From assembly GCA_026390695.1 (NCBI GenBank), contig JAPLFL010000086.1, positions 1-42,711 of the forward strand: 42,711 nucleotides of DNA, written 5' to 3'. Positions 33,780 to 40,897 of this stretch are shown piece by piece. The translations under genes and the position numbers were made by a program. Numbering within the stretch: the first letter of the stretch is position 1; every line of letters begins with the position of its first letter. This DNA is from Candidatus Kapaibacterium sp. GTDB taxonomy: Bacteria; Bacteroidota; Ignavibacteria; Kapaibacteriales; UBA2268. The notes beneath the pieces were generated by a model, which saw only the letters and a list, made by a program, of their open reading frames with translations, made no database searches and was not told where the DNA came from.

Positions 33780-35072
33780 ATGCCACAAACTTTGGTTCAG
33801 AAAATCTTGTCCAAAGCATGCGGAAAAGTCAAAGTTGAGGTCGGCGATGTAGTCGAACCACAGGTAAACTTGGCTATGAGTCACGAAAATGCGGCACTTG
33901 TTATTAATCAATTTCAGGAAATATTTAGCGGAACATCTCTGGAAGCCTACGTATGGAATCCAGATAAAATTGCAATAATTTTTGATCATCGTGTACCGGC
34001 AGAAAGCAAGAAAACAGCCACCAATCAGAAGAAAGTACGTACTTTTATCGAAAAACAAGGAATTACAAAGTTTCACGACATTAGAGGAGATGAGGGCGGA
34101 ATTTGTCATCAGATATTACCGGAAAATGGTTATGTATTGCCCTGTTCGGTGATAGTAGGTACTGACAGCCATACTACAACTCATGGTGCATTGGGAGCTT
34201 TCTCTTTTGGTGTGGGAGCTACGGAAATGGCAACAGTATGGGCTTTGGGACGTATTATGAATATTGAAGTACCAGCGACTATAAAAGTTATTGCAAATGG
34301 CGATTTTGGGAAATATATCACATCAAAAGATTTGATTTTGTATCTGATAGGCAAATTAACCGCTGAGGGAGCCAATTTCAAAGTATTGGAATATACTGGC
34401 TCGACTTTTGAAAAGATGAATACATCAGCCAGACTTACTGTTTGTAATATGAGCGTGGAAGCTGGTGCAACTTCAGGAATTGTTCCCGCCGATACCGAAA
34501 CAGTGCGCTATTTGAGAGATGAAGCTTGGTATAAAGGGAAATTGGATTTGGTTCAATCCGATTCTGATGCAAAATTCGATAGGATTGTTGAAATTGATAC
34601 TGACAGCCTTGAACCACAGATTGCTTGTCCTCACACTGTTGATAATGTAAAACCTGTTAGTCAAGTAGAAGGAACCAAAATCGATCAGATCGTAATTGGT
34701 TCTTGCACAAATGGTAGGCTGGAAGATATAGAAATTGCCGCTGATATTCTAAGAGGTCATAAAGTCAGTCGTAATGTTAGATTATTGGTCTTTCCCGCCT
34801 CTGCACGCATTTATAAGCAAGCAATGGATAGGGGATTATTTAGTTCCTTACTTGAAGCCGGTGCTGTTATTATGAATTCCGGCTGTGGCCCTTGTCTGGG
34901 TATTCATCAAGGAGCTTTGGGTGACGGCGAACGTGCTTTGGCAACAACAAATCGTAATTTTAAGGGCAGAATGGGAAATCCGAGTTCAGAAGTATATTTA
35001 TCATCTGCTGCAGTAGCTGCAGCAAGTGCTATAACCGGAGTAATAACCGATCCAAGAAAAGGAGGATATTAA
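33780..35072 (+). CDS. leuC: 3-isopropylmalate dehydratase large subunit (LeuC/homoaconitase-type)
   Basis: A 430-residue aconitase-family large subunit of the shorter LeuC2/homoaconitase (HacA) class, which isomerises 2-isopropylmalate to 3-isopropylmalate in leucine synthesis (or a homologous substrate). 4Fe-4S ligands are the Cys in IGSCTNGR and the two in NSGCGPCLG. GTDSHTTTHGALGAF and GVGATEMA form the substrate-binding blocks, and ATTNRNFKGRMG ends the conserved core. ATG follows TTGGAGAAAAT, a good ribosome site. The small subunit gene begins 1 bp after its stop, so the two form one heterodimeric enzyme. LeuC and homoaconitase paralogues cannot be separated by eye. Confidence 0.93.
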   Translation: MPQTLVQKILSKACGKVKVEVGDVVEPQVNLAMSHENAALVINQFQEIFSGTSLEAYVWNPDKIAIIFDHRVPAESKKTATNQKKVRTFIEKQGITKFHDIRGDEGGICHQILPENGYVLPCSVIVGTDSHTTTHGALGAFSFGVGATEMATVWALGRIMNIEVPATIKVIANGDFGKYITSKDLILYLIGKLTAEGANFKVLEYTGSTFEKMNTSARLTVCNMSVEAGATSGIVPADTETVRYLRDEAWYKGKLDLVQSDSDAKFDRIVEIDTDSLEPQIACPHTVDNVKPVSQVEGTKIDQIVIGSCTNGRLEDIEIAADILRGHKVSRNVRLLVFPASARIYKQAMDRGLFSSLLEAGAVIMNSGCGPCLGIHQGALGDGERALATTNRNFKGRMGNPSSEVYLSSAAVAAASAITGVITDPRKGGY

Positions 35073-35073
35073 A

Positions 35074-35583
35074 ATGTTAAAAGTGACTTATAAATTTGAA
35101 GATGATATATCAACTGATATTATTTACCCTGGTCGCTATATGGCTACTGTTCTGCCATCCGAGACACCACAATATGCTTTTGATGATATTACAGAATTAA
35201 ATAAAATTCTAAATAGTTCTGAGAAGCTAGAGATTCCATTAGTTATAGCTGGCAAAAACTTTGGCTGTGGCTCGTCGCGTGAACAAGCTGCTTCAACCTT
35301 AAAAGGGCATAACGTAATTGTCATTGCTCGTGATTTTGCACGAATATTTTTGCAAAATTCAATTAATCTTGGCTTGAGAACTATAATTTGTCCTGATATT
35401 GAAGCTCAACAAGATGATGAAATTGAAATTACTGAATCAAAAGTAATAAATAATTCTTTAAAAAAAGAATTTAATATTACTCCACTGCCTGCCGCCAGAC
35501 AAGCGATAATTGATGCAGGTGGGTTGATTCCGTATGCAAGAGAAGTTTTGGTTAGGGAGAGAGGAAATAATTGTAAGATATGA
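35074..35583 (+). CDS. leuD: 3-isopropylmalate dehydratase small subunit (LeuD/homoaconitase-type)
   Basis: A 169-residue aconitase swivel-domain subunit. The start MLKVTYKFEDDISTDIIYPGRYM has the family D-D-I-x-T-D-x-I-x-P motif, and NFGCGSSREQA is the substrate/cluster-adjacent loop. ARDFARIFLQNSINLGL supports the short, prokaryotic LeuD2 type. GGAGG lies 9 bp before the ATG. It is encoded directly after the large subunit gene and works only with it. A 45-bp palindrome (35615-35659) follows and may end the transcript. Confidence 0.95.
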   Translation: MLKVTYKFEDDISTDIIYPGRYMATVLPSETPQYAFDDITELNKILNSSEKLEIPLVIAGKNFGCGSSREQAASTLKGHNVIVIARDFARIFLQNSINLGLRTIICPDIEAQQDDEIEITESKVINNSLKKEFNITPLPAARQAIIDAGGLIPYAREVLVRERGNNCKI

Positions 35584-35614
35584 GTTATAAAATGTGATTG
35601 AGATTGATTTAACG

Positions 35615-35659
35615 AAGTGTAGAATACCGTTACGCGCTCTGGAACTGGATTCTACACTT
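35615..35659. repeat. 45-bp inverted repeat after leuD
   Basis: AAGTGTAGAAT and ATTCTACACTT form perfect 11-bp outer arms. The inner part has a further short GTT..AAC pairing around GCGCTC. It lacks a T run, so it is more likely a palindromic interspersed repeat of the REP type than a classical terminator. Confidence 0.75.
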
Positions 35660-35759
35660 GTTTGTTAAAGTAATTCAGTGATTTTGCAAAAACTGATTTT
35701 GATAAATTACAAAAACTTTGATATTTACAATACTTTTACATATTATTGAGGTAAATGTG

Positions 35760-35930
35760 ATGAATCAATTTCATGCTATTTTTAAAGAAGCTGGCGACTG
35801 GATTATTGGCTATTGCACTGAAATTCCAGGTGCAAATGGTTTGGGTCATACTTATGATGAATGTAGTTCTTTTTGATGCTATCAGATTAATATTAGACGA
35901 AAGAGTGATTTCTTCTTCATATACCATTAA
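35760..35930 (+). pseudogene. Frameshifted HicB/UPF0150-type antitoxin relic
   Basis: From ATG 35760 (after TTGAGGTAA) the frame reads MNQFHAIFKEAGDWIIGYC, then TEIPGANGLGHTYDEC, and stops at 35874-35876. This is the typical start of HicB-like antitoxins (IFxxxGDWxIGYxxExPGANxxGxTxEE). The expected next helix, DAIRLILDERVIS, continues at 35875 in the +1 frame and then runs into the 3' end of the opposite gene. The gene therefore lost a few bases in the middle and its C-terminus. No HicA-type toxin is adjacent. Short, broken and probably inactive. Confidence 0.72.
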
Positions 35931-35934
35931 CCGT

Positions 35935-37395
35935 TTACCATTTAACAAAACTTCCACTACAGCTCTTCCCGCCGCTGCTAATGTGGTAATAATAAATCCC
36001 ATCATAAAATTTATCTACATCAAGCGAAAATTGATTTCTATGTATTTTGCTTTGGAATCCTTCTTCGCCGATCGAATTATAGATTGAAAGCCGTACTTCT
36101 GAATTTAATAAGAAATTAATTTCAAAATTGATTTGATCTGAAGCTGGATTTGGAAAAGCGGTTGTTGATAATTCATCAGAATATGGATTTGATTCTACCG
36201 AATTAATCAAAGAATCTGTTAAAGTAAAATATTTGATTGATCCTTCTGAATTCCCGCTGAGGAAGCCATTTTCAAAGGTTGTTAAATAGGATGAATTTAT
36301 ACAGTCTAACAATTTGTATGTTTTAACGGTTTTTTGAGTTGAAATATGGAGCAGATCAATTGTATTATTCGGAGTAGCAATTATCAGAAATTTATCGCTT
36401 ATTGAATAAATGTAATTCAAGGGCTGGTAGGGAAGAGTCAACTGCCCGACTCGCCAAGCTGTATCCCCTATTTGAGTGAATTTATAGAAATAAAGCGTGG
36501 AACTAATTTGTGTAATAAATGTTGTATCGTAATTAGCAAGGCAGCATTGGGAAGGAAAATAACCAGGTAAAGCAATATTTGTTGAATTTCTATAAAATGA
36601 AGAAATATGAAAATTATTTAAACAGAAATAATAAGATTCAGAAAATGTATCAGGTGGTGGGTTTGGTAACCAAACATGAGTTGATGTAGAATTATGAGTT
36701 AATCCAAGTAAGTAATTTTTATCTTTTGAAATTGAAAAAGGAGACTGGAAGCCTTTCAATACTCTTTCGGGAGGTTTATAAATATAATGTACATTCCCAA
36801 GAGAAGAATAATACCCCCACTCATGATAAGGTGCATAGGTCATATAATCGTAATTCCCGGCAAAAATAATTTCATTTAAAGTTGAAGAATAATCGATGTA
36901 ATTTAATGCTACGGTGGCAAATTCTAAACTTGCATACATTGAAGTATTTAAAGGATAGCAGCCAAAATTATAGTTTTTCAGAATTAAACTTGAACTGTCT
37001 AAATTGAATATATTACAAAAATAACCTACTGATTTATTTGAATCACAAGGAAAAATGTTAGATGTAATAAATTCTTTTCCATCACTACTGAGTTGATTTA
37101 AATTAAATGGTATATGAAAAACGTAAGGAGGAGTTAAAAATCCACTCATCAATAAATCCGAATGAAAATTCTTCACAAATTTCCCATCAGAATCATATTT
37201 CTGAATGATTGTATCGGCAGTCATCATCCAGAAATATGGCTCTCCTTCAACTTGAACAATTTGTTTGATTGTTGAGTCAGAAACTTTTATCTCTTTATAT
37301 TCTCCTTTATCGATCCATTGTGCTTTAACGTGCATTAAGGCTGCTGTTGAGCAGATCAGTACTGATAGAATATAAAGTTGCAAAATATTTTTCAT
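35935..37395 (-). CDS. Secreted T9SS protein, beta-propeller-like
   Basis: A 486-residue exoprotein with a signal peptide (MKNILQLYILSVLICSTAAL, cleavage near VKAQ). The middle consists of repeating strands with aromatic and Asp residues (KYDSDGKFVKNFHSD; ITQISSTLYFYKFTQIGDTAW; FLIIATPNNTIDLLHI) that suggest a beta-propeller of unknown ligand. The last ~75 residues (TAFPNPASDQINFEINF...) are a T9SS type A sorting domain ending SGGKSCSGSFVKW. The gene is alone on its strand; its 3' end abuts the antitoxin relic. Function unknown beyond surface localisation. Confidence 0.8.
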   Translation of the reverse strand: MKNILQLYILSVLICSTAALMHVKAQWIDKGEYKEIKVSDSTIKQIVQVEGEPYFWMMTADTIIQKYDSDGKFVKNFHSDLLMSGFLTPPYVFHIPFNLNQLSSDGKEFITSNIFPCDSNKSVGYFCNIFNLDSSSLILKNYNFGCYPLNTSMYASLEFATVALNYIDYSSTLNEIIFAGNYDYMTYAPYHEWGYYSSLGNVHYIYKPPERVLKGFQSPFSISKDKNYLLGLTHNSTSTHVWLPNPPPDTFSESYYFCLNNFHISSFYRNSTNIALPGYFPSQCCLANYDTTFITQISSTLYFYKFTQIGDTAWRVGQLTLPYQPLNYIYSISDKFLIIATPNNTIDLLHISTQKTVKTYKLLDCINSSYLTTFENGFLSGNSEGSIKYFTLTDSLINSVESNPYSDELSTTAFPNPASDQINFEINFLLNSEVRLSIYNSIGEEGFQSKIHRNQFSLDVDKFYDGIYYYHISSGGKSCSGSFVKW

Positions 37396-37754
37396 AATTT
37401 TTCCAAATTTGCAAATTATTCATATTAATAAAAAAAAAAAATTCAATTAAATATAAGAATTTTATTCCTAATAAATTCAAAAATAATATCTAAATTTTAT
37501 TGAATTCAGGATATTTTATTAATTTTTTTCATTTGTTAATGTATTTGTTCATATATTAATAATTATTGTCAAAATATGTTAATTAGATACCTTCTGCAGC
37601 AGTTATTATTAATACTCTAATATATTTTTTCGATACAAGAATAGTTGTTTATAGTAACTTTTTCTTTCTTTATTCATTATTATATTAAATTAAATTAATT
37701 TAATATCATTCATATAAGTTATTATTAGACTTAAAATTAAATTTAAAATCAAAA
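37396..37754. other. AT-rich 359-bp divergent intergenic region
   Basis: It separates the leftward T9SS gene and the rightward serine hydrolase gene and must contain both promoters. It is extremely AT-rich, with several T and A runs and many TAAT motifs. I see no gene, palindrome longer than about 6 bp, or tandem repeat. Confidence 0.5.
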
Positions 37755-38822
37755 ATGAAACTCAAAAAAATTAGTCGTATTCTTCTTTTTCCTGTCCCTA
37801 TTTATTTTCTTTTTTTATCAATTTTTTCTTTAATGGCAATCTATTTCCTTTCGAATAGTTTTTGTCACAAAAAGAATTTCAGGCAACATCATCATCATAC
37901 GATGAACTTGGATTCAAGTTTGCCGATTAAACAAATACGTTTACAAGATACCGGATTAACCAAACCCTTGCTCTTAGTTGAAACCCAATTTTCGAATCCT
38001 TCTTTGGAAGCAATTGAAAGTAGCCTTTACCAATATATTAATCAATTGAAAGTAACTGGTCAATTATCTTCAATTTCAGTTTATCTTAAAGAATTGAACA
38101 CGCCATACTGCATTGAAATTAATCCAACTGAATTTTACGATCCTGCAAGTCTGACAAAGGTTCCGCTAATGCTGTATGTATTGTCATTAGATGAACTGCG
38201 TCCTGGGTATCTTGATAAAAAGATTTTAATTTCAAAAAATTCAGACTACATTTATACTCCAACAATTAGTAGTAAAACCTTAGAAGAAGGAAAGAAATAT
38301 ACCTATAAAGAGCTTCTTTATTATATGATTGCATATTCAGATAATGAGTCTTTTATCCAATTTGTTAATAATATTTCTATGAATGATTTTATTCACTTTT
38401 TGAGTTATTTTGAAATTCCAATGATAACCGATGATGGGCAAAGACAAAATCATCAAAAGAACTTTATTGCCAATATAAATTCATTATCAAGATTCTTTAG
38501 AGTTTTATATAATAGTACATTTTTAAACAGGGCTAATTCTCAATATGCTTTGAATTTATTAACAGAATGTGAATTTAAAAAAGGAATTTTACAAGGATTA
38601 CCTGCCAATATTAAAGTTGCGCATAAATATGGCGAGAGATTTGAAAATGGGGTAGCTCAGTTTCACGAGTTTGGAATAGTTTATTATGAAAATTCACCAT
38701 ATTTGCTTGGAGTAATGACTAAAGGTACAAATCTCGAACAATTAAAAGATGTAATTGCGAATGTATCTAAAATTGTTTATGAAGGTATGCAAGTTAAGAA
38801 TACAATGTCAAGCATTAAATGA
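37755..38822 (+). CDS. Membrane-anchored class A beta-lactamase-fold serine hydrolase
   Basis: A 355-residue protein. An N-terminal hydrophobic anchor (residues ~10-35) and a His-rich stretch (RQHHHHTM) precede a penicillin-recognising domain. Active-site motifs are SLTK (S132, K135), SDN (S195-N197, in AYSDNES) and KYG (K291-G293) in place of KTG, preceded by GLPANIKVAH. The class A motif ExxLN with the deacylating Glu is not visible at the expected place, ~35 residues after SDN. The protein is thus more likely a DD-peptidase or other serine hydrolase than a true beta-lactamase. Monocistronic; it is followed by palindromes at 38842-38889. Confidence 0.82.
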   Translation: MKLKKISRILLFPVPIYFLFLSIFSLMAIYFLSNSFCHKKNFRQHHHHTMNLDSSLPIKQIRLQDTGLTKPLLLVETQFSNPSLEAIESSLYQYINQLKVTGQLSSISVYLKELNTPYCIEINPTEFYDPASLTKVPLMLYVLSLDELRPGYLDKKILISKNSDYIYTPTISSKTLEEGKKYTYKELLYYMIAYSDNESFIQFVNNISMNDFIHFLSYFEIPMITDDGQRQNHQKNFIANINSLSRFFRVLYNSTFLNRANSQYALNLLTECEFKKGILQGLPANIKVAHKYGERFENGVAQFHEFGIVYYENSPYLLGVMTKGTNLEQLKDVIANVSKIVYEGMQVKNTMSSIK

Positions 38823-38841
38823 AGCTTTTATTTTCAGTTGT

Positions 38842-38889
38842 GGTAGATTATTCTCTACCCAAATGATCGGACAGAGCAAGCTCTGCCCC
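38842..38889. repeat. Two adjacent palindromes downstream of the serine hydrolase gene
   Basis: GGTAGA/TCTACC with a 6-base loop (38842-38859) is followed by GGACAGAGC/GCTCTGCCCC (38869-38889). The second is of the REP-like kind scattered in this region. Neither has a T run. Confidence 0.55.
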
Positions 38890-39036
38890 AACAGATAATT
38901 CAATTTGATTTTCAGGAATATAAAATTTCCCTCATTCTCCTTTTGTGAAATCATATTGCTTTTTCATTTCGTCCTATCCAAATTTCATTGTGTTTCTTTT
39001 TATTTTTCGTGCTCATGCTTTGCTGTTTTGGTGGAA

Positions 39037-39058
39037 AAGCCCTCGGTGATGAGGGCTT
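39037..39058 (-). terminator. Terminator hairpin at the end of the RAYT gene (copy 1 of 3)
   Basis: Read on the minus strand, AAGCCCTC-ATCACC-GAGGGCTT followed by TTCC forms an 8-bp stem that overlaps the stop codon of the RAYT gene. Nearly identical hairpins occur at 39747-39768 and 40868-40889. Confidence 0.75.
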
Positions 39059-39590
39059 ATTTATTATATTCATCATCTTTCCAATTCAATGGATTGTATT
39101 CAATATAATTTCTGATTTCATACAATTCTTTTTCGTTGCGAATTACGTGTTCATAATAATTGCGTTGCCAGAGAGGAATGCCGGGAGAATTGCGTATTTC
39201 ATTAATTCGTTTTGTACAAACAGATTTATAACCAGAAATGAATGATGATAATGATTTTGGTTGCATCCGTAGGGGCGAACGGCCGTTCGCCCCTACATTG
39301 CCTGATGCAACATTATTATGTTTGTCAATTATGATAATTGCATGAATGTGATTTGGCATGATTGAATAATAATCAATTTTTATTTCTTTGCGGATTTCCT
39401 CTGATGTCAATAATTCTTCTTTTACAATTTCCACAAATTCATTCAATTGTATTTTGCCATCAACAATTTCCCCAAATAAATGTTCACGTTGGTATGTGCA
39501 AATCGTTACAAAATAATATCCTGCCTGTGAATAATCAAATTCTTTCAGACGAATGGATTTGCGGTGATGTATTTCGGGATTGTATTGCAT
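39057..39590 (-). CDS. REP-associated tyrosine transposase (RAYT, IS200/Y1 superfamily)
   Basis: A 177-residue HUH-type single-strand nuclease that acts on REP palindromes. It starts MQYNPEIHHRKSIRLKEFDY, then GYYFVTICTYQREHLFGE. The HUH motif is MPNHIHAIII (H81, H83). The catalytic tyrosine is Y145 or Y146 in WQRNYYEHVIRNEKELY, and NYIEYNPLNW ends the domain. A loop GNVGANGRSPLR (97-108) is encoded by a perfect palindrome (39269-39296). Two further perfect palindromes lie 24-103 bp upstream of the start, the arrangement of a REPtron. The protein is complete, so it may be active. Such domesticated transposases usually sit alone near their repeats. Confidence 0.93.
   Translation of the reverse strand: MQYNPEIHHRKSIRLKEFDYSQAGYYFVTICTYQREHLFGEIVDGKIQLNEFVEIVKEELLTSEEIRKEIKIDYYSIMPNHIHAIIIIDKHNNVASGNVGANGRSPLRMQPKSLSSFISGYKSVCTKRINEIRNSPGIPLWQRNYYEHVIRNEKELYEIRNYIEYNPLNWKDDEYNK
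39269..39296. repeat. Perfect 28-bp palindrome inside the RAYT coding sequence
   Basis: GTAGGGGCGAACGG followed by its exact complement CCGTTCGCCCCTAC. It stays in frame and encodes the GANGRSP loop. The outer arms recur at 12979-13012. Confidence 0.95.
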
Positions 39591-39613
39591 ATTTTATTAA
39601 CGTTGTTATTTCC

Positions 39614-39693
39614 GTATGGGCACGGTGCGCCGTGCCCATACACATATTTTTACATTTTCATTTCCGTATGGGCACGGCGCGCCGTGCCCATAC
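39614..39693. repeat. Two 28-bp REP-like palindromes upstream of the RAYT gene
   Basis: GTATGGGCACGG/..CCGTGCCCATAC palindromes lie at 39614-39641 (centre TGCG, one mismatch) and 39666-39693 (centre CGCG, perfect). Both are preceded by ATTTCC and start 52 bp apart in direct orientation. They sit 23 bp upstream of the RAYT ATG and are the likely cognate REPs. Confidence 0.93.
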
Positions 39694-39746
39694 AATCCAC
39701 AACATATAATTTTATCCTTCATAAGAGTTCTTTTGTTTTGTTGGAA

Positions 39747-39768
39747 AAGCCCTCGGTGAGGAGGGCTT
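39747..39768 (-). terminator. Terminator hairpin after the first T9SS remnant (copy 2 of 3)
   Basis: On the minus strand AAGCCCTC-CTCACC-GAGGGCTT then TTCC, in the gap after the remnant ending at 39779. About 60 bp around it match the copy at 40868-40889. Confidence 0.75.
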
Positions 39769-39778
39769 GATTAGAAAA

Positions 39779-39985
39779 CTATCTCACTACTATAAAACTT
39801 TTTGTAATCCTCTGCGTACCGGTTGAAACGGATAAATAATAAATCCCGACCGGAAGAGCAGAAACATCAATCTTTTGAACAGACGGGGACGTCTGTTCTA
39901 CTTCCATCAATTTCTCTCCTTCGATAGAAAAAATCTGCACTGCCTCGCCCTGCAAGCCGCTGATACCCAAGGAAATAATTATCAA
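39779..39985 (-). pseudogene. Orphan T9SS C-terminal sorting-domain remnant 1
   Basis: The frame reads ISGLQGEAVQIFSIEGEKLM, a palindrome-encoded stretch EQTSPSV, then KIDVSALPVGIYYLSVSTG and RITKSFIVVR. It is almost identical to the C-terminus of the intact gene at 40898-42382. The body of the gene is gone; only the sorting domain remains, directly downstream of the toxin gene. The upstream junction is near 39975, where homology to remnant 2 (TCCTTGGGTATC) begins. No start or signal peptide, so no functional product. Confidence 0.8.
39877..39898. repeat. Palindrome in sorting-domain remnant 1
   Basis: GAACAGACG and CGTCTGTTC form a 9-bp stem with a GGGA loop. It encodes EQTSPSV in the remnant at the variable site between GEKLMEV and KIDVSALP. 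Confidence 0.85.
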
Positions 39986-40312
39986 TTACTCAATATAACT
40001 TAATAATCTCAATAACTCTTCATCTGATAAGTCTTCTTGCTCAGATTTATCATAAATTGATAATAAATATACTGTTTCTTCAACAACATAAACATTGGTT
40101 ATAACTCTTGCCCCACCAGATTTACCTTTACCTTTTGACGATATTTTAAGTCTGATTTTATAACAGCTCTTACCAAGAGATTCACCTGAAAATGGCTCTT
40201 GTTCTAATAAATCTATTAAATCAGATATTTCTTTTTTCAGAGATTTAAACTTTTTTGCTAATCTTTTTGCTTGATTATCGAAAATCTTTATCGTTAGAAC
40301 ATTATAGCTCAC
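39986..40312 (-). CDS. RelE/ParE-family toxin
   Basis: A 108-residue small basic protein with the RelE-superfamily pattern. It has an N-terminal strand VLTIKIFDNQAKRLAKKFKS, a helical middle DLIDLLEQEPFSGESLG, then YKIRLKISSKGKGKSGGARVI, the strand pair with Arg/Lys that forms the catalytic face, and NVYVVEETVYLLSIYDKSEQ. Such toxins cut mRNA at the ribosome. The start is GTG at 40310-40312, overlapping the antitoxin stop by 11 bp. The module sits between two T9SS sorting-domain remnants. Confidence 0.85.
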   Translation of the reverse strand: MSYNVLTIKIFDNQAKRLAKKFKSLKKEISDLIDLLEQEPFSGESLGKSCYKIRLKISSKGKGKSGGARVITNVYVVEETVYLLSIYDKSEQEDLSDEELLRLLSYIE

Positions 40313-40505
40313 TAAGCAACTCCCTTGCTGGTCGTGCCTTCAATTTGCCTTTTTTAACCTGATTGATTTCATTAACAGCCAACATGATTTCTTCTTTGAG
40401 TGCGTCATTTGAATCAATTTCAATTCTAATATCTTTAAATTTGTTAAGTTCGCTCAATATAAAAGGAAATTGAGCATCCGGTATTTGGAGTGTTAATGTG
40501 TGCAT
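40302..40505 (-). CDS. Antitoxin of the RelE-type module
   Basis: A 67-residue protein starting MHTLTLQIPDAQFPFILSEL. It has a short N-terminal strand and a long helix rich in acidic and basic residues (LNKFKDIRIEIDSNDALKEE; LAVNEINQVKKGKLKARP) ending in ARELLSEL, which is typical of small antitoxins encoded before RelE/ParE toxins. It would bind and neutralise the toxin and repress the operon. The ATG is at 40503-40505. Sequence-specific DNA-binding is not visible by motif. The name rests mainly on position and size. Confidence 0.75.
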   Translation of the reverse strand: MHTLTLQIPDAQFPFILSELNKFKDIRIEIDSNDALKEEIMLAVNEINQVKKGKLKARPARELLSEL

Positions 40506-40590
40506 ATTTATCTTTCAAATTGGTTTAATGATGTTAAAAACGAATAACAAACAAATATATTATGTTTAAGACATCCAATGTCTCTTAAAT

Positions 40591-40810
40591 CTACATCTTC
40601 ACAAACTTCTGCACTTTTGCTCCTGCTTTCAAAATATAAATCCCGACAGGAAGCGCAGAAACATCAATCTTTAAGTCATCCGATGACTCCCAGTCATCGG
40701 ATGACTTCCTTTCTATCAATTTCTCTCCTTCAATAGAAAAAATCTGCACCGCCTCTCCCTGCAAGCTGCTGATACCCAAGGAAATCGGTGGCGGGGTTCT
40801 TCTGTCTGTT
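40591..40810 (-). pseudogene. Orphan T9SS sorting-domain remnant 2 (frameshifted)
   Basis: The frame reads MGISSLQGEAVQIFSIEGEK, then the palindrome-encoded SSDDWESSDDL, then KIDVSALPVGIYILKAGAK and a final VQKFVKM. Upstream the homology continues as NPATDFLG in a frame shifted by one base, where CTTGGGTATC replaces the CTCAATATC of the intact gene. This is a decayed copy of a sorting domain. Remnant 1 has the same extra base, so the two share a recent origin. Confidence 0.78.
40673..40707. repeat. Perfect 35-bp palindrome in sorting-domain remnant 2
   Basis: AAGTCATCCGATGACT, a CCC centre and AGTCATCGGATGACTT. Each half is itself near-palindromic (AGTCATC/GATGACT). It encodes KSSDDWESSDDL at the variable site. 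Confidence 0.92.
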
Positions 40811-40867
40811 TGCAGCGTATGAGTTGATAATTTTTCCCTTCATAAGGGTTCTTTTGTTTTGGTGGAA

Positions 40868-40889
40868 AAGCCCTTGGTGAGGAGGGCTT
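40868..40889 (-). terminator. Terminator hairpin after the intact T9SS gene (copy 3 of 3)
   Basis: On the minus strand AAGCCCTC-CTCACC-AAGGGCTT then TTCC, starting 9 bp after the stop of the T9SS gene. Same sequence family as 39037-39058 and 39747-39768. Confidence 0.78.
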
Positions 40890-40897
40890 ACTTAAAA

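Noticed and set aside
37755-38822. Antibiotic-resistance beta-lactamase
   Set aside because: The deacylation glutamate motif is not seen and KTG is replaced by KYG, so resistance should not be assigned from the fold alone.
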